In this document: positions 1-11,240 of the stretch, one piece after another
How the letters are laid out: every line of letters begins with the position of its first letter
Numbering within the stretch: the first letter of the stretch is position 1
Source: Diadema setosum
Lineage: Eukaryota; Echinodermata; Echinoidea; Diadematoida; Diadematidae
Assembly (NCBI GenBank): GCA_033980235.1
Contig: CM067067.1
Span: 21,465,403 to 21,529,402, forward strand
Reading direction: 5' to 3'
DNA: 64,000 bases
The notes under the pieces: model-generated
What the model saw: the letters and a program-made list of their open reading frames with translations, nothing else
The model's database searches: none
What the model was told of the DNA's origin: nothing
Translations under genes and position numbers: made by a program

Positions 1-2150
1 CTTCAGCAACACAGTCTATTCTGTGAGTACGGGAATAGTAATACAAGCGGTTAAATCCCAAATTAAATCTTATTTCAAATTTCCTGGAATTATTGTAGAC
101 TATAATAATGTACTCTAATATATTCTTGACTAGAAGTTGTTCCTCAATACTTAATCATTTCATAAATAACCTTCTCGGCGTTTTTATAAGTTTCATTTTC
201 ACTGCCTACCATGCGAACGCGATTAGCTCAGAGCACATGGTATTAATACTGGCCTAAGTTTTTGGAACTTACTGCGTAACAATATCAGAGTTTCTCCTTT
301 CAATATTCATTCTAAAAGATATGGAAGTCTCTTCTTTTACTATGTTATAACTCCACAGAATTGAATGAGCCTATACAGGCCTGTCATTATTATTCATCTG
401 CAAAATTCTGCATTGCCCAAATTTTCATAACTAATATTACCCGTGGGCAGTTACCCCATCATTTATCTGTCTGTCTGTGTATACAGCTTTGTTTCTCTTT
501 TACTCATTTCCTCAATTAATCTACTTTCCTTTCACTTTTTACACTGCACGGTTACTTCTAGATACACTTCTGCAGATCACTGCCTCATTAATATTCATTT
601 GCCTCTTTTGTTGTCATGTCATGCCAGTCTTATCTCATGTCGCCTATTGCCATGGCAGTCTTTGTCTCTTCAGTGCATCTGCTTCCGAACCTATTTTGTA
701 TAGGCCCTACTGATTTTTTGTTTTTTGTTTTTTGAGCGGGATGGATAATGTATGCAATTTGATACATAAATGCAGATAAACAAGCATTATACAATCATTA
801 TCTTTTCAGTGGGTCCCTTAACTTCTCGTACATTACATATTCTTTACTTTGCAATTTTGTTAATTACAACGCTGAGCTATTATAATCGAATATCATTAAT
901 CGAGAATACATTTTTGCAACAGCTTTTTTTTTCCATGATCTCTCTTTTTTTTTTCTTCAAAAAAAACCCCAACAAACTGTTGGTTCTGTTGTTTGGAAAT
1001 AAAAAACTTTATTCAAAAAGTTCTTAAAAAAAAGAAAGAATAAAATAAAGAACTTTATTCAAAAAGTTCAAAAAGTTAGACCACTTTCAGAATATTGTCC
1101 CTATCGCGCTGAGATTGAGTGGTGTAAAAAGACTTGTTGTGGGATTGCTCCGCATTTCTCTGATCGACTAGCATCCTATCTATTTTTCAAAGTATTCCAA
1201 AGCGAAGAATGAAAGATGCCCCTACTTCGTACTCTGGAAAAGAATTCTTTCAACATGTTTAAGTAAATTTTATCTAGACGGTGATTCTGATTCTTCCTTA
1301 AGGGAGTGGAGGATGGAAGAGCCGGAGGGAAGGGTTTTGAAGGTAGGTCGTGTGTTGTGGAATAGAGTTGGTTAATGCTATCGAAACAGTTTGTTAAAAG
1401 CTAGTGACCATAATTTATTATGTAGGGTTAATGTCCACCTATAACGTGATATGAGCAATGAAACAAAATTAGCGCATTTTGACGGAAATTCTCGATAGTG
1501 AACCAATTAATAAAGATACATATTTCCATATGTTTCTAGATTTCTTCCCCACCCCTCCTGTAGGTGATTTTATCATTCATATTTTCATATCACTTTTTTT
1601 TTTTTTTACAAAACCGCTGCTGTTGCATACTTGTAATATGTGTAAATAATGATGATCTTATAATCAATTTCATTATATGAATTAATTGGTATTGATTTAC
1701 ACATTATCGACAGGTTATTTCCTATGATAGATCTGATATTTGATTGGTAAAAGTAAAGAAACATAATTATGTTGCAACTTTTGTAATTCATCTTGTCTGA
1801 AAAAAAAAAGGTTCACAGACCTCTTCAGTAAACTTTGATAGGGAAAATATCGTACATTTTGGAGGTCCCTGTCAAGCAGATTCTATCTCCTATGTGTTTT
1901 GTTTTGCTCCTTATCATTAACTGTAATGTCACTATTGTTTTCGATGAATACGCCGCGATGGTTTGAGTTGTTTGTCATCTCACGGGGAACGAAAACCCGA
2001 TTAGTTTCCTTCGATGGGGGAAAGTTGCGCAGGAATAGATGTTATCAAATGATACAGAAACATCTAACACCTGTAGTCCTCTTCGAAACTTGATTATCGC
2101 CAACTCATTCCCTTAACAAGCGTAATTTGTAACCACTAAATTCTCCATAT
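1..2150. other. AT-rich DNA without recognisable gene
   Basis: I see no coding exon, RNA gene or clear mobile element here. All open frames are short and look random. A 19-bp direct duplication (1005-1023 and 1051-1069, core CTTTATTCAAAAAGTTC) sits in an A-rich stretch with AATAAA-type signals, so it may be the edge of an old retroelement tail. Confidence 0.5.

Positions 2151-2152
<2 letters not shown>

Positions 2153-2196
<44 letters not shown>
2153..2196. repeat. (TA)n microsatellite
   Basis: An uninterrupted TA dinucleotide array of about 22 units, followed by degenerate TATACATA and CACACATA sequence to about 2240. Confidence 0.95.
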
Positions 2197-2205
<9 letters not shown>

Positions 2206-2654
2206 CATATACACACACATATATTATGTATATACATACATTACACACTAAGTTAATAAACACCAGCGCAAATATTTCACCGTTGGATATGCATGCAGTA
2301 TAAACATTTCAAAACCCCTCCTAAATTCCAAGAAATTTTATTACAGTATACTTTGTTATACAGTGTGCTATAATAGATTGCAATAGTTTGACAACTTTTG
2401 ACCAAACAAATTTCGGGAAGAAAAAAAAAGTATTGCCAGAGAGATTGTATTGTTATCCTCAGGTAACAAGAATTGCTTTGACAAATGTAATATGGACGGT
2501 CTAAATGAGAGATTGTCGCTGAATTCACAAATGAGATAGGTTTGTATATGATCGATGATCTATACATTCGTCATAACAAATATCCTTTGATGTATACAAA
2601 TTATGAATATAGAACATTTTACTTCATGTAGTTACTTTGATCTTCTGATTCGTT

Positions 2655-2846
2655 TGTCTACACGCACACGCACACACATAAATACACACACACACACACA
2701 CACCCTGAGCATTTCACCGTCCCTGCCTGTCTGTTTGTCTGTCATATATATATATATATATATATATAGATAGATATAATTATCACATATATAGAGAGAG
2801 GGAGTGCGAGAAGGGGGTCTTCTCGCACTAAATATATGTATGTATG

Positions 2847-2890
<44 letters not shown>

Positions 2891-2905
2891 CATACATACA
2901 TATAG
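2655..2905. repeat. Compound CA/TA microsatellite with embedded short hairpin
   Basis: A CA array (2659-2704) is followed by a TA array (about 2743-2769). An 11-bp perfect stem AGTGCGAGAAG / CTTCTCGCACT follows at about 2803-2830, then TGTA/TATA repeats to about 2905. The stem sits between TA repeats, as expected for a very small foldback element that inserted into TA sites. Confidence 0.85.
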
Positions 2906-2975
2906 TTATAATTATATGAATATATGAATAAACTGATGATAAAGTATGTCGCAGGATGCCATATTTAGACATTAA

Positions 2976-4650
2976 TTGTATTCCTCAGCTCTACTGGTCT
3001 ACTCGGCAGACAGGTGTGTGTGTGTTGTAGGCCTAAACTGTTGCGCGGCTGTTAGCCGCAACATCTATTGCATCACAAATGAATTTATATTCATATATTA
3101 TATGTATAGTTTGTATACACATAGAAAACGGGGGAGGGAAGGGGAGAAAGAGAGGAATTGCGTGGGTAACTGTGTGGATAATTCACGCAACGGTCAGCCT
3201 TTTTTTTTTTCTTCTTCTTCTTTTTTAATGAATCAATGCAACGCTGGCAAGTCTGCAATTCAAGTATTACTGCAATCATTGGGCGAGCAAACTGACTGTA
3301 CACAGACAATAAAGTCCGTTTTGCATGCAGTTAACAGATGGATATGGAGGGATATCGAATACAGAAATATCAGCCGCTCGCATAGATAAAACTTGATTGA
3401 ATGACGTTGTTTTGTTGCCGCCACGAGCATTTACTTAAAGATATCTCGATAAAGAGATTTCCTGTCCCCAAGCCATTCAATTCCACTGTTAAATGTGATT
3501 GTCGCGATATTCTATTTTTCATCATGTCATTATGATACGAATTTATCGGAGAGATTAATCATGTTCATATGCTATCAGCGAACATGGAGCTCTTGCTTGC
3601 CGAAGGTTCTCGGGATGAAGGAATGTAAACTCTTTCACACATGCCCAGTTTCAATAAATGACGTGACGCCATCGTGTCCTTTGCTTATGACGTCACCATG
3701 GCGAACATGTTGCTACGGGACGAGCCATTAGTGTTGAGTCAAAATCGAAAGTAGATTCATTTTGATTTTTATTATTCCCCGGTCGTGCATGTCAGTTATT
3801 TTTACATCTATTGATAGTCACTCAGACAATAATTCACCGCAGCACACTGTTATTGTCCATGCTTTCATCAAAAAAATAAGATTAATGTACAACAAAAGAC
3901 TCTCTAGTTTGATCTTTCTTTATTCATAATTTCCACCCACACTGATGGGCCACATTACTCTTTTTTAGTTGGAGCGAATCGAAATGAGAAGAGAAGGCCA
4001 AAAAAAAAAATCACTTTCGAAATAATTATGTGATACTATCTTCGGTAGATAGCTGTTGAAATACAATATAGATTGAATTGAAGGGTGGGATCGACCTCAC
4101 CGCTGATTAAAAAACATCTAACATGTTATTCTATGGTCATATTCAGTGGCCTTGAGTATACGGCTAACCTCTTCACATTGCTGTTTGTACTGTATAATTT
4201 GTCACAAGTTTCACTTTGTAATTACTTTTACTTCGGGAGGAAGCTGCAGTTTTTAAAAGCGATCAACTTCTTTACGATAGTTCCGTGGCCAAAGCAGGAC
4301 GATATTTCAAGCATGACTACAACTGGTGTAACATTGTCGTCAATGTCCATATTATAGTTATGTCCCATGGCTGGTCTTCGGGAACGATACTGTCAAAAAT
4401 TACTATCGAATAATCAACGTCAAGACTCAAGCTACTGCATAATATCGTTTTACTGAACTCTTTACTCACCTTTATAATCACTGACCTTTCTTTGCTACAG
4501 ACTAAAATAAAAATCACTGTCAGTTATGTGACACGTCCATTCTTTATGCGAGTCCATTCATAAGATTGCATTTCAGACATTTTCTCGCTCGTTCTGTTTC
4601 TTTTTTTTTATCTCTCTACCAACCTGTCTCTTTCTTTTTTGTCGATTTAT
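2976..4650. other. Mostly unique sequence, no supported gene
   Basis: No family is recognised in the open frames. The only notable item is a pair of CRE-like motifs upstream of a Kozak-context ATG at 3659-3700, listed separately. The poly-T/CTT run near 3200 is low complexity. Confidence 0.45.
3659..3700 (+). promoter_or_regulatory. Two CRE-like sites before a Kozak ATG
   Basis: TGACGTGA (3659-3666) and the palindrome TGACGTCA (3688-3695) lie 22 bp apart. They are directly upstream of CACCATGG (ATG at 3698), which opens only an 18-codon frame. TGACGTCA is the classic CREB/ATF binding site. This could be a small promoter with a very short first exon or a uORF, or it could be chance. Confidence 0.25.
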
Positions 4651-4654
4651 GTGT

Positions 4655-4690
4655 GTGTGTGGGAGTGTGTGTGTGTGTGTGTGTGCGTGA
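4655..4690. repeat. (GT)n microsatellite
   Basis: Interrupted GT dinucleotide array. Confidence 0.9.
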
Positions 4691-5019
4691 GCACACCTGT
4701 GTGTCCATGCGGCTTTGAGCCCTCTGAAGTGGGTGAAATCTTTAATGCCAACATGCGAGAAGGAATTATTGGTAGGCGGTTTTGACATAAATAACCAGAA
4801 ATGGCGTACTAAATCGGGACACACTGAAGAGTTCAATCAAGTTCTTCACCGGGGTGGCGCCGAATGCCCATTAAAATGTTGTCATTTTCCCCTCCTTTTT
4901 TTGTTTTCTTTTTCCACGGCGATCTCCAGATTTTGTTGATCCTTGGAGGAGAGTGGTCAATTTCTTTTTTTCTTTTCTCCTTTAGGGAGCTGTAAAAAGA
5001 GGCATAGGGGGAAGAGGAA

Positions 5020-5310
5020 AGTGGAACAAGGCTATTCCGTTGGGGGCAGGGTGGTCTACACGGGTTACACGCGACTGCGCAGTGGGGTAGCCACTTCCGA
5101 TCAGTGAAGGACGATCGTGAGTGCGATCGATCGTCTGGCTTCAAATCCCCTGCCCCGCGCGCCAGCGAGAACCAGCGGGGACCCGAGCCTCGCAACACCT
5201 CTCCGCGCCTGATTATGCCGCCGCACACGCTCTTTGTCCCTCCAACTTTCTAGGCTTTCTGCGTCATTATCATGCTGAGACGTCCCTTCCCTGGACACGG
5301 TGGAGTGGCA
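5020..5310. promoter_or_regulatory. GC-rich, CpG-containing island
   Basis: Base composition rises sharply against the AT-rich surroundings, with many CpGs. Motifs include ACTGCGCAGT, which resembles an NRF1 half-palindrome, a CGATCGATCG run and CGCGCGCC. Both strands stay open in more than one frame, probably because stop codons are rare in GC-rich DNA. No protein family is recognised. The island could be a promoter or first exon of an unidentified gene; direction is unknown. Confidence 0.3.
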
Positions 5311-5339
5311 TTTTCGCAGATTCTAAAACAAGATTCCTC

Positions 5340-6115
5340 TAAGATTCCTGCAATTATACTTTAAATAGCACCATACTGAAGCCCACTAAGAATTTGTAGA
5401 CGTCTCTTAGTAAGGAATCACTTTGGCAATTAGCAAAATGAGAATGCACCTCCGTCGACAGCTATGTATCATAAAAGACTTGAAATGTTGTTTTTCCCAT
5501 AGGGAATGGTCCTTGTACAGGGACCCTCCAACACGTAAACTGCTCTGAAGGGAAATTAGGATTAAAAGTGTTCATGAACTGTAGGTAGAAGTTGTGGCAT
5601 CATACTCATCGTAAAAAAATGCGTAAAAAGTGTCCTCGAAAGTCTGACATAATGGTGGGTTTTTTTTTTTTGTCTCAATACCCTTTAATCAGCGTCACAC
5701 TCCGCTGGGTTTTTTTCCTCTCTATTTCTATCATAGCTTCCTTGCCTTTTGTGATAAGACCTTAACCGAGGATCGAACGTCCATATTTACTGCGTTGCCT
5801 CAATCAAGTGAGTAGACATGATGTTTCATCCATTTTGCAAATACATACACGAACAAAGAAAAATGTTACGATATAGTATTGTCAGTTCTGCTGCCCTCAA
5901 ACCACAAAATTCAGAATTATAAATAAAGTCGTCATTAACCGGATTGGGACACAGTATTGAAGATTTTTCATACTGTTTTTTGAACAAGTTAGTCTAAACT
6001 ATGAAAGAATTAGCTGATGGTGCCAAAGTACTAAACTGCGTATATTTAGTTTATATTGTTTAAACATGTTAAAGAAAAATCCCAATTTATACATTGTACT
6101 TGAGCTCAAACACGC
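5340..6115. other. No supported feature
   Basis: AT-rich, with short frames only. A small stem GGTCC/GGGACC near 5510-5532 resembles the stem-loops in the LINE 3' UTRs elsewhere in this window, but no tail follows it. Confidence 0.4.
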
Positions 6116-6116
6116 G

Positions 6117-6117
6117 A

Positions 6118-6153
<36 letters not shown>

Positions 6154-6154
6154 A
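6117..6154. repeat. (GA)n plus poly-G tract
   Basis: A GA dinucleotide array runs directly into a G homopolymer. Confidence 0.9.
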
Positions 6155-6379
6155 TTCAGCTGGAGTGTGGTCTGACCAAGGAGGTTGAAGAGATGGAGTA
6201 ACAACAGAGTAAGAGCATACATATCTCACTTGGGGTAGAATTCAGGTATTTTTGATATTCCTGTTTAAAAGGTATTTTTTTTCTCTCAAATAACATGAGT
6301 TTGTGTATTATTATCGTCAAGGATTAACTTTGCATTTCTTCATTTGTATAGAGTATTGATATTGTGTTGATGGTATGAT

Positions 6380-6525
6380 GTAAAAAGGAATGTCCCTGAT
6401 TTGTTATTTTGTGTTTGTTGAACTGTTATAGTTTGTCATTCTGTTGCAGGGCCCCCTAGGATAACAGTGTTTAAACCACTGATGGTGCTACCCTGGGTAA
6501 AGAAAACTGAATAAATGAATAATTC
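6380..6525 (+). mobile_element. LINE 3' UTR remnant with ATGA-type tail
   Basis: The segment ends in a stem-loop region (AACAGTG, then CACTG) bracketed by CAGGG and CCCTG. AAACTGAATAAATGAATAA follows. An AATAAA signal fused to a short tandem tail is what CR1/L2-like LINE 3' ends look like. No coding part of the LINE remains next to it. The assignment rests on the tail architecture and on similarity to such elements as I remember them. Confidence 0.45.
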
Positions 6526-6529
6526 CCTT

Positions 6530-7060
6530 TGATCTATGTTCGAAGCCGCCGCTCAAAAATATTTGAAGCATGTGCCAAACAGGATCTGCCGCGCCGATAC
6601 GAAGACAATTGACTTGTGTCTCATTGCATAATCAACAGCCACTTTCAAAGGAAGATATGTCTTTGTGATGGTAATTACTTTTCGCTATCCCTTCTTGTAA
6701 AAGGTAGGTAGTACAGACACGAGGATGCGCGAACAGAAATTGAGGAAAAAATGCTGAAATGAAAATGAAAATTACTCGACTGGGCATACGCGGGCACTAA
6801 TCTGATATATCTATCAATAAAGAATTATACTTGAAGATTATTACATATTAGTTTCATTTGGGCAAATTAAGTCGAAAAGTAATAAAACCAGCTTTCTAGG
6901 ATGGTACAGTTTTAAACATTTTCACATAATACAGCTCTGATTTACACTTTTGCGCAATTTTCTGAACGGAATTGACTTTTGTTTTACATGCTTTATTATT
7001 AAGTGAAATTTCATTTCATTTAATAAATAAATAAGCAAAATATGGCCAACATTATGATAA
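6530..7060. other. No supported feature
   Basis: AT-rich unique sequence without an exon-like signal or repeat structure that I can identify. Confidence 0.4.
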
Positions 7061-7063
7061 CGT

Positions 7064-7255
7064 TCAAAATGAATCTTCAGATTGCTCAGCAAGACGGCGG
7101 CTTGGGACATCGATCTTCAAAGGCACAAGTGCACCTGTGGAATTCTTTTGTACATCAATAGAAATCTGACAACTGTTTGAATAATTACAGCCAGTTGGAA
7201 CTCCATGTATAAAACCTCCTTGGTCTGACGAGCTGTCATGCTTGAAAGTGTTCAT
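7064..7255 (-). CDS. Small hypothetical ORF, 63 codons
   Basis: The frame runs from ATG at 7255 to a TGA at 7064-7066, beginning MNTFKHDSSSDQGG. It is hydrophilic, with two cysteines, no membrane segment and no domain I recognise. Seven sense codons upstream (7278-7255), a frame MASILSE ends in TAA that overlaps this ATG (TAATG). The same junction contains GAGTGAGT, so the short frame could instead be a tiny first coding exon whose donor is GTGAGT. The upstream DNA (7330-7430) carries two CACGTG boxes. It may be a real small gene, a spliced first exon, or an accidental frame. I favour none strongly. Confidence 0.25.
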   Translation of the reverse strand: MNTFKHDSSSDQGGFIHGVPTGCNYSNSCQISIDVQKNSTGALVPLKIDVPSRRLAEQSEDSF

Positions 7256-7330
7256 TACTCACTCAAAATGGACGCCATTCCGTTGTTTAAAAGCTTTGCT
7301 TCACACTACAGGTGGTTTGATTTGACCTCG

Positions 7331-7430
7331 TCTCACGTGCTGCGTGCCGCGCTGTATGGAGAAGACTGTGTCGCAACGTGCATCAAGGGAAGGACGTAAG
7401 TGTGGGCTGCAAGAGCATCACGTGATAAAC
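7331..7430. promoter_or_regulatory. Region with two CACGTG E-boxes
   Basis: CACGTG occurs within TCTCACGTGCTG (about 7331-7342) and within ATCACGTGAT (about 7418-7427). The palindrome CACGTG is bound by bHLH-ZIP factors such as USF, Myc/Max and TFE families. The sites lie upstream of the small minus-strand frame at 7064-7255. A GTAAGT donor-like site on the plus strand (about 7397) falls between them, so transcription could be in either direction. Confidence 0.25.
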
Positions 7431-7499
7431 CCAATTCTTGTTGCTGAACGCCAGCTATCCTCGTACCTCAGCCCCATCCCTTGTTTTTCAGCGATGCAT

Positions 7500-8220
7500 G
7501 CAACCAAAGTGAGTGATAAGCTTGAAAACAACACAGGGCGGGCAAAATGCCTGCTTACAGAGCGGAAGTCTTGTCATAACAACGCCCAGACTATCGGACA
7601 GTTTAATAGTGAGAGGATGGATCAAACATCTTCCAGACAAGACTCATAATATGACGCCATGCTTGTCAGTCTACACACTGATGCACCGCTGATCTGTATT
7701 TTAGTGTCATTTGCTCTCCAGACACGCTGTCGCTCAGTTTTCCTGCTTTTCAGTCGGTTTACTCCTGCTTGTCTATTTGAAAAGATGGCTGAGCTCCGAT
7801 CACCAAAGACCCGCACTTTTTGTCCCATTTTGACCCCCGTCTTCTATAGGCCTATCATTTGACTTGAACTGTGTGCTCTGAAGTAATTTCAACCCTCCAG
7901 CCTATACATCATAATTATTTTCTTAACGCACAAGCCGTTCTATGTATTTAGTTTGACCTTAATAACTGTTCATTTCAATATATTGTTTGAACGTTAATTT
8001 ACGCCGTACAATTAGAATTGCCAAAGCAGAATAAATCTGAAAACGGGAAAACCGAAAACTTTATGAAGTAAGATTTATGAGGCTAAAAAGCGTTGTATAA
8101 CAAGTTCAATTTCCATTCCATGGTCAAATTTATATCTCAATAATACAAGCCACCCATCTAATTTGCCCTCGTGATTAAGGCCAACATCGTTACAGATGGC
8201 CTACACATTACTGAAGCTTT
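7500..8220. other. No supported gene
   Basis: Open frames on both strands overlap without recognisable domains. The sequence becomes AT-rich after 7870. Confidence 0.4.
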
Positions 8221-8226
8221 GTATTT

Positions 8227-8345
8227 TCAATTCAGTTCAATTCAATTCAATTCAATTCAATTCAATTCAATTCAATTCAATTCAATTCAATTCAATTCAA
8301 TTCAATTCAATTGTGTGTTTATTTCTATCCAAAATAAAAACATGA
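8227..8345 (-). mobile_element. LINE 3' terminus with (TTGAA)n tail
   Basis: Read on the minus strand, an AATAAA-containing stretch (about 8344-8311) runs into roughly 16 perfect TTGAA units (8310-8229). On the plus strand this appears as (TTCAA)n. The same arrangement occurs at 17770-17815 and 49455-49600. It marks the 3' end of a LINE reverse-transcribed from a template with a pentanucleotide tail. No LINE coding sequence is visible upstream on this strand. Confidence 0.6.
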
Positions 8346-9600
8346 AAGACCAATCGATGTCTTGTAAAATACTTTTAGAAATTTAAAATCCGAAAAGGTT
8401 TTCTGTTGCAATCTTACCTTTTTTTTTTTTGGTTGTTATTGTTCTCATTAAAGTTAATGGGACCTATTATGTAAATATAGGATAATGATTGTCACCCCAT
8501 AACCTGTTGTGTTAAGTTGATGAAATATTGGTATTCTAGGTTTGCATGAATTTACTCTGATTCGATACACTTCATTCTAACCGTCAGTAAAATTCTAATT
8601 TGATTGATTTTCGAGTATATTTTACTCCTCTGAAGCAAATTGTTATATCTTAAAAGGGGACAGTGGACAACTTTTTCCTGTTGTTGAAATACGGGAGCTT
8701 AACCAACTGGCGTATCTTACACACTCTTTTGTTGCTAATACATTATTGATGATTAAAGTTTTTTTTTTTCTAATACGTCATGAAATATGAAAGACATATT
8801 TGGTGTTCTGTTTTTGTTTGCAGTGATTATGTCTTTGCATTTCCGCCCACATTGTCTTTATCAACTAGTTACACTGCAAATTGTCATAATTTGTTTGCTT
8901 GTTCTTTTTTGCGCTTGTTCTTCTCGATTACTTCACTTCCACACGAGTCATAATGAGTTTTGCTAAATATTTCTTCCAACAGAGCAAATACCATATTTAC
9001 ATCAACATTTGATTATTCATTTGGTTACTCGCTCTGTCATAGTGATATCCTGTTATCCTCTTCGAAGATAAACACCCCTATATATTCAGTGTTCAGTCGC
9101 TATGACTGTTAGAAAAGAAAAGAGAGGAAAATACATTCAATTTGATACCCAAACACCTTTATTTTGATAAAGAAGAATCGACTATTTTGCATTTTTTTTG
9201 TCGAAACAATATTTAAGACAGTCTTTTTCAACACACATACACACATCACAGCAAAATTCCTTGACACACTTTAAGGCAAATTCCGCACCACTTAAAAGTT
9301 AGCTTAAAACAAAGATAACATTTTTGACACGACCGATGGAAAATTAGTGAAGAAATGACATCGTCGGCGCACTCATTTGCACACTCACATCAGCTGTTTG
9401 AGAACCATTTTGCAAAACTTTGCCAATCCTTACAATTTTACAGCTTCCTTGCTGTTAGTCCGATTTGGATCAAATTTATACTGTAGTGTATCGTAAAATT
9501 TGACTGTTTTATTTTGTAACCAACCTTTAATTAGCTGGTCCGGAATACCGATTCATCTAGTTTTGTGGAATAAAACTACCTCGCTGATGGTCTGTTTCAC
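8346..9600. other. No supported feature
   Basis: AT-rich unique DNA with poly-T tracts. No exon-like ORF or inverted repeat was identified. Confidence 0.4.
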
Positions 9601-9617
9601 ATTATACTTGTTACACC

Positions 9618-10109
9618 TCATCGTAATAATAGGATAGGGTTCTGCAAGAAATGGCATCGCAAAGTTTCATCCACAACAACACAAGAGCTCGCATGCGTAG
9701 CAGCACCTCGTGTTGGCTGTATAGCTTTGGCTGTAAGGGTGAAGTCTTGTCGTAGAGGGAAGATGTGAAAGAAGCCTGCGAAACTGATAGCCATCGGTAA
9801 GAGCTGGGCCAGAAACATCGCTGACTTTGAATACATTAGTAAACCTAAGTCTTGTGACCGAATTCTTTGAAGTCCTAACGTGTTTCTGATTTTGGAAAAC
9901 GACAACACCAACAAGAACAAAGAACGAGTGTGCATTCCAGTTTTTGGAGATGATAAAGCAGGATCCACGCGTTGTGTCAGCCTTTCAACAACAACAACAA
10001 CAAAAAAGAAATTTGAGGTGTAAATTTTCTTCAAATTGTCTCCCTCTACAAATAAAATTTGTAAAATCGCAACTGCTGATCTATAATTTAACAAATATGT
10101 CGGAAAAAA
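9618..10109 (-). mobile_element. SINE body downstream of tRNA-like head (minus)
   Basis: This lies directly downstream (minus strand) of the tRNA-like module at 10110-10183. The stretch 10008-10109 reappears in opposite orientation at 11103-11205, sharing the cores ATAGATCAGCAGTTGCGAT and GAGGGAGACAA, so it is a dispersed repeat unit. A GTT triplet run lies near 9990-10003. The frame of 158 codons through this region has no recognised domain and is probably incidental. Where the SINE ends to the left is uncertain. Confidence 0.45.
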
Positions 10110-10183
10110 GGAACCACGGGACTTGAACGGTCATTTACTGCTTTCCGGGCAGCGACACCATGCACCATCCAGCTATCCCTGGT
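10110..10183 (-). mobile_element. tRNA-like SINE head
   Basis: On the minus strand the segment reads as a tRNA. It has an A-box-like GATAGCTGGATGGTGCATGG, a stem CTGC/GCAG around a 7-base loop, and a perfect B box GTTCAAGTCCC. The acceptor stem is poor and position 33 is C rather than T, so it is not a functional tRNA. It is better read as the Pol III promoter of a tRNA-derived SINE whose body continues leftwards. Confidence 0.55.
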
Positions 10184-10251
10184 TGCCGGCAGTGTCACGA
10201 TGAACTTGGAACAAATGCTCAACCGCCGAAATTCTGACATTGCTATGTTAA

Positions 10252-10404
10252 GTAGGTTTAGTGGCTCAAAACACATTCATCTACGATGGTCCAAAGTATT
10301 GGAATTCACTTCCCAACAATATTACAACAGCTCAATCTCTGAATTCCTTCAAGAATAAATTGAAATCATTTTTATTGAAATTTCATAATATCCAACCGAG
10401 TTAG
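10252..10404 (+). pseudogene. LINE ORF2 C-terminal fragment
   Basis: The frame reads GLVAQNTFIYDGPKYWNSLP, then about 30 more residues to a TAG at 10402-10404. The pattern Y-x-G-x-x-x-WNSLP, spacer, SFKNKLKSFLL just before the stop is the typical C-terminus of CR1/L2/Rex-type LINE ORF2 proteins, beyond the reverse transcriptase domain. The frame is closed upstream by a stop at 10249-10251, so only the last 50 codons survive: a 5'-truncated copy. The matching 3' UTR follows directly. Confidence 0.75.
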
Positions 10405-11040
10405 TTTCCCTTTATCATCTCAGTCAAGTCATTATTCTTTTTTACATAAGTCCTCCTTCTAATTAAGTCCCTGTCTGTGTTCTAAATATAACGATGTGTT
10501 TATTCTCTCTTACTCCTGCATTCTTACCAACATAATTACGTATAAAAAAATGTTTTGCATTACATTCAATCCAGCTTGTATTTCATCACTTATTTTACAT
10601 TATGGAATCTAGATTGCTTGCGTCCACGATGGCACGTGCTGTAGTTTTTTCCCTTTTTCTCCCCTTTTTTTCTCTTTTTCTCTCTTTTTTTCCTTTTCTT
10701 TCTTTTTCCCTTACCAATCATCTTGATGTCAGTTGACATCGGTTCGTTTATTTTGTTTTATATTGCTGTTTTGTGTATTTTCTGAGGGTCCCATATCGTA
10801 CAAGCTCTGCTTCTTAGTGGGACCCTCCACTTCCATCCTCATCCTTAGTTGACTCGTATTATACGCTTTATGTATATAATTATTAACAAAGATGTAATCG
10901 CATCTACTTCACATTTTCATATTTATGTACCTTGTCAAATTATGTTCTGCAAGTATTACAAATATCCTGTACATAATGCAATGTATATAATTTCTTTGTT
11001 TATTTGATGGAAGTGAAAATAAAGTTGAATATTGAACATT
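10405..11040 (+). mobile_element. 3' UTR of 5'-truncated LINE
   Basis: It follows the ORF2 stop codon. An inverted pair GAGGGTCCCA / TGGGACCCTC (about 10785-10830) would fold into a stem-loop. The element ends in GTGAAAATAAAGTTGAATATTGAA, i.e. an AATAAA signal and degenerate TTGAA tail units. (I give it as two parts: GTGAAAATAAAG, then TTGAATATTGAA.) The stem-loop plus tail is the part recognised by LINE reverse transcriptases. Confidence 0.65.
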
Positions 11041-11063
11041 GAAAAGGTGGACAGGGCATTAAT

Positions 11064-11240
11064 GAAAGCAAGAGAATATTAAGCAGAGGGGTGAAGGCTG
11101 AGGTTCCTTTTTCCAACATGTTTATCAAAAATTATAGATCAGCAGTTGCGATCTTACAAATTTCATTTCTAGAGGGAGACAAATTGAAGAAAAATTCACA
11201 TCTCAACTGTCACCTCTCTGCTTAATATTCTCTTGCTTTC
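11064..11240 (+). mobile_element. SINE body copy flanked by 31-bp inverted repeats
   Basis: Positions 11103-11205 repeat the SINE body of 10008-10109 in reverse orientation. Arms at 11064-11094 and 11210-11240 are inverted copies of each other with one mismatch; the core is CAAGAGAATATTAAGCAGAG. The tRNA-like head is missing. The flanking arms suggest the SINE fragment is carried inside, or captured by, a small foldback element. Confidence 0.5.

Noticed and set aside
5020..5310. Protein gene in the GC-rich island
   Set aside because: Open frames exist on both strands at once, which GC-rich DNA gives by chance; no domain seen.
9618..10094. 158-codon frame
   Set aside because: It lies in SINE body and includes poly-Val from a GTT run. 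No domain, and the start is not supported.
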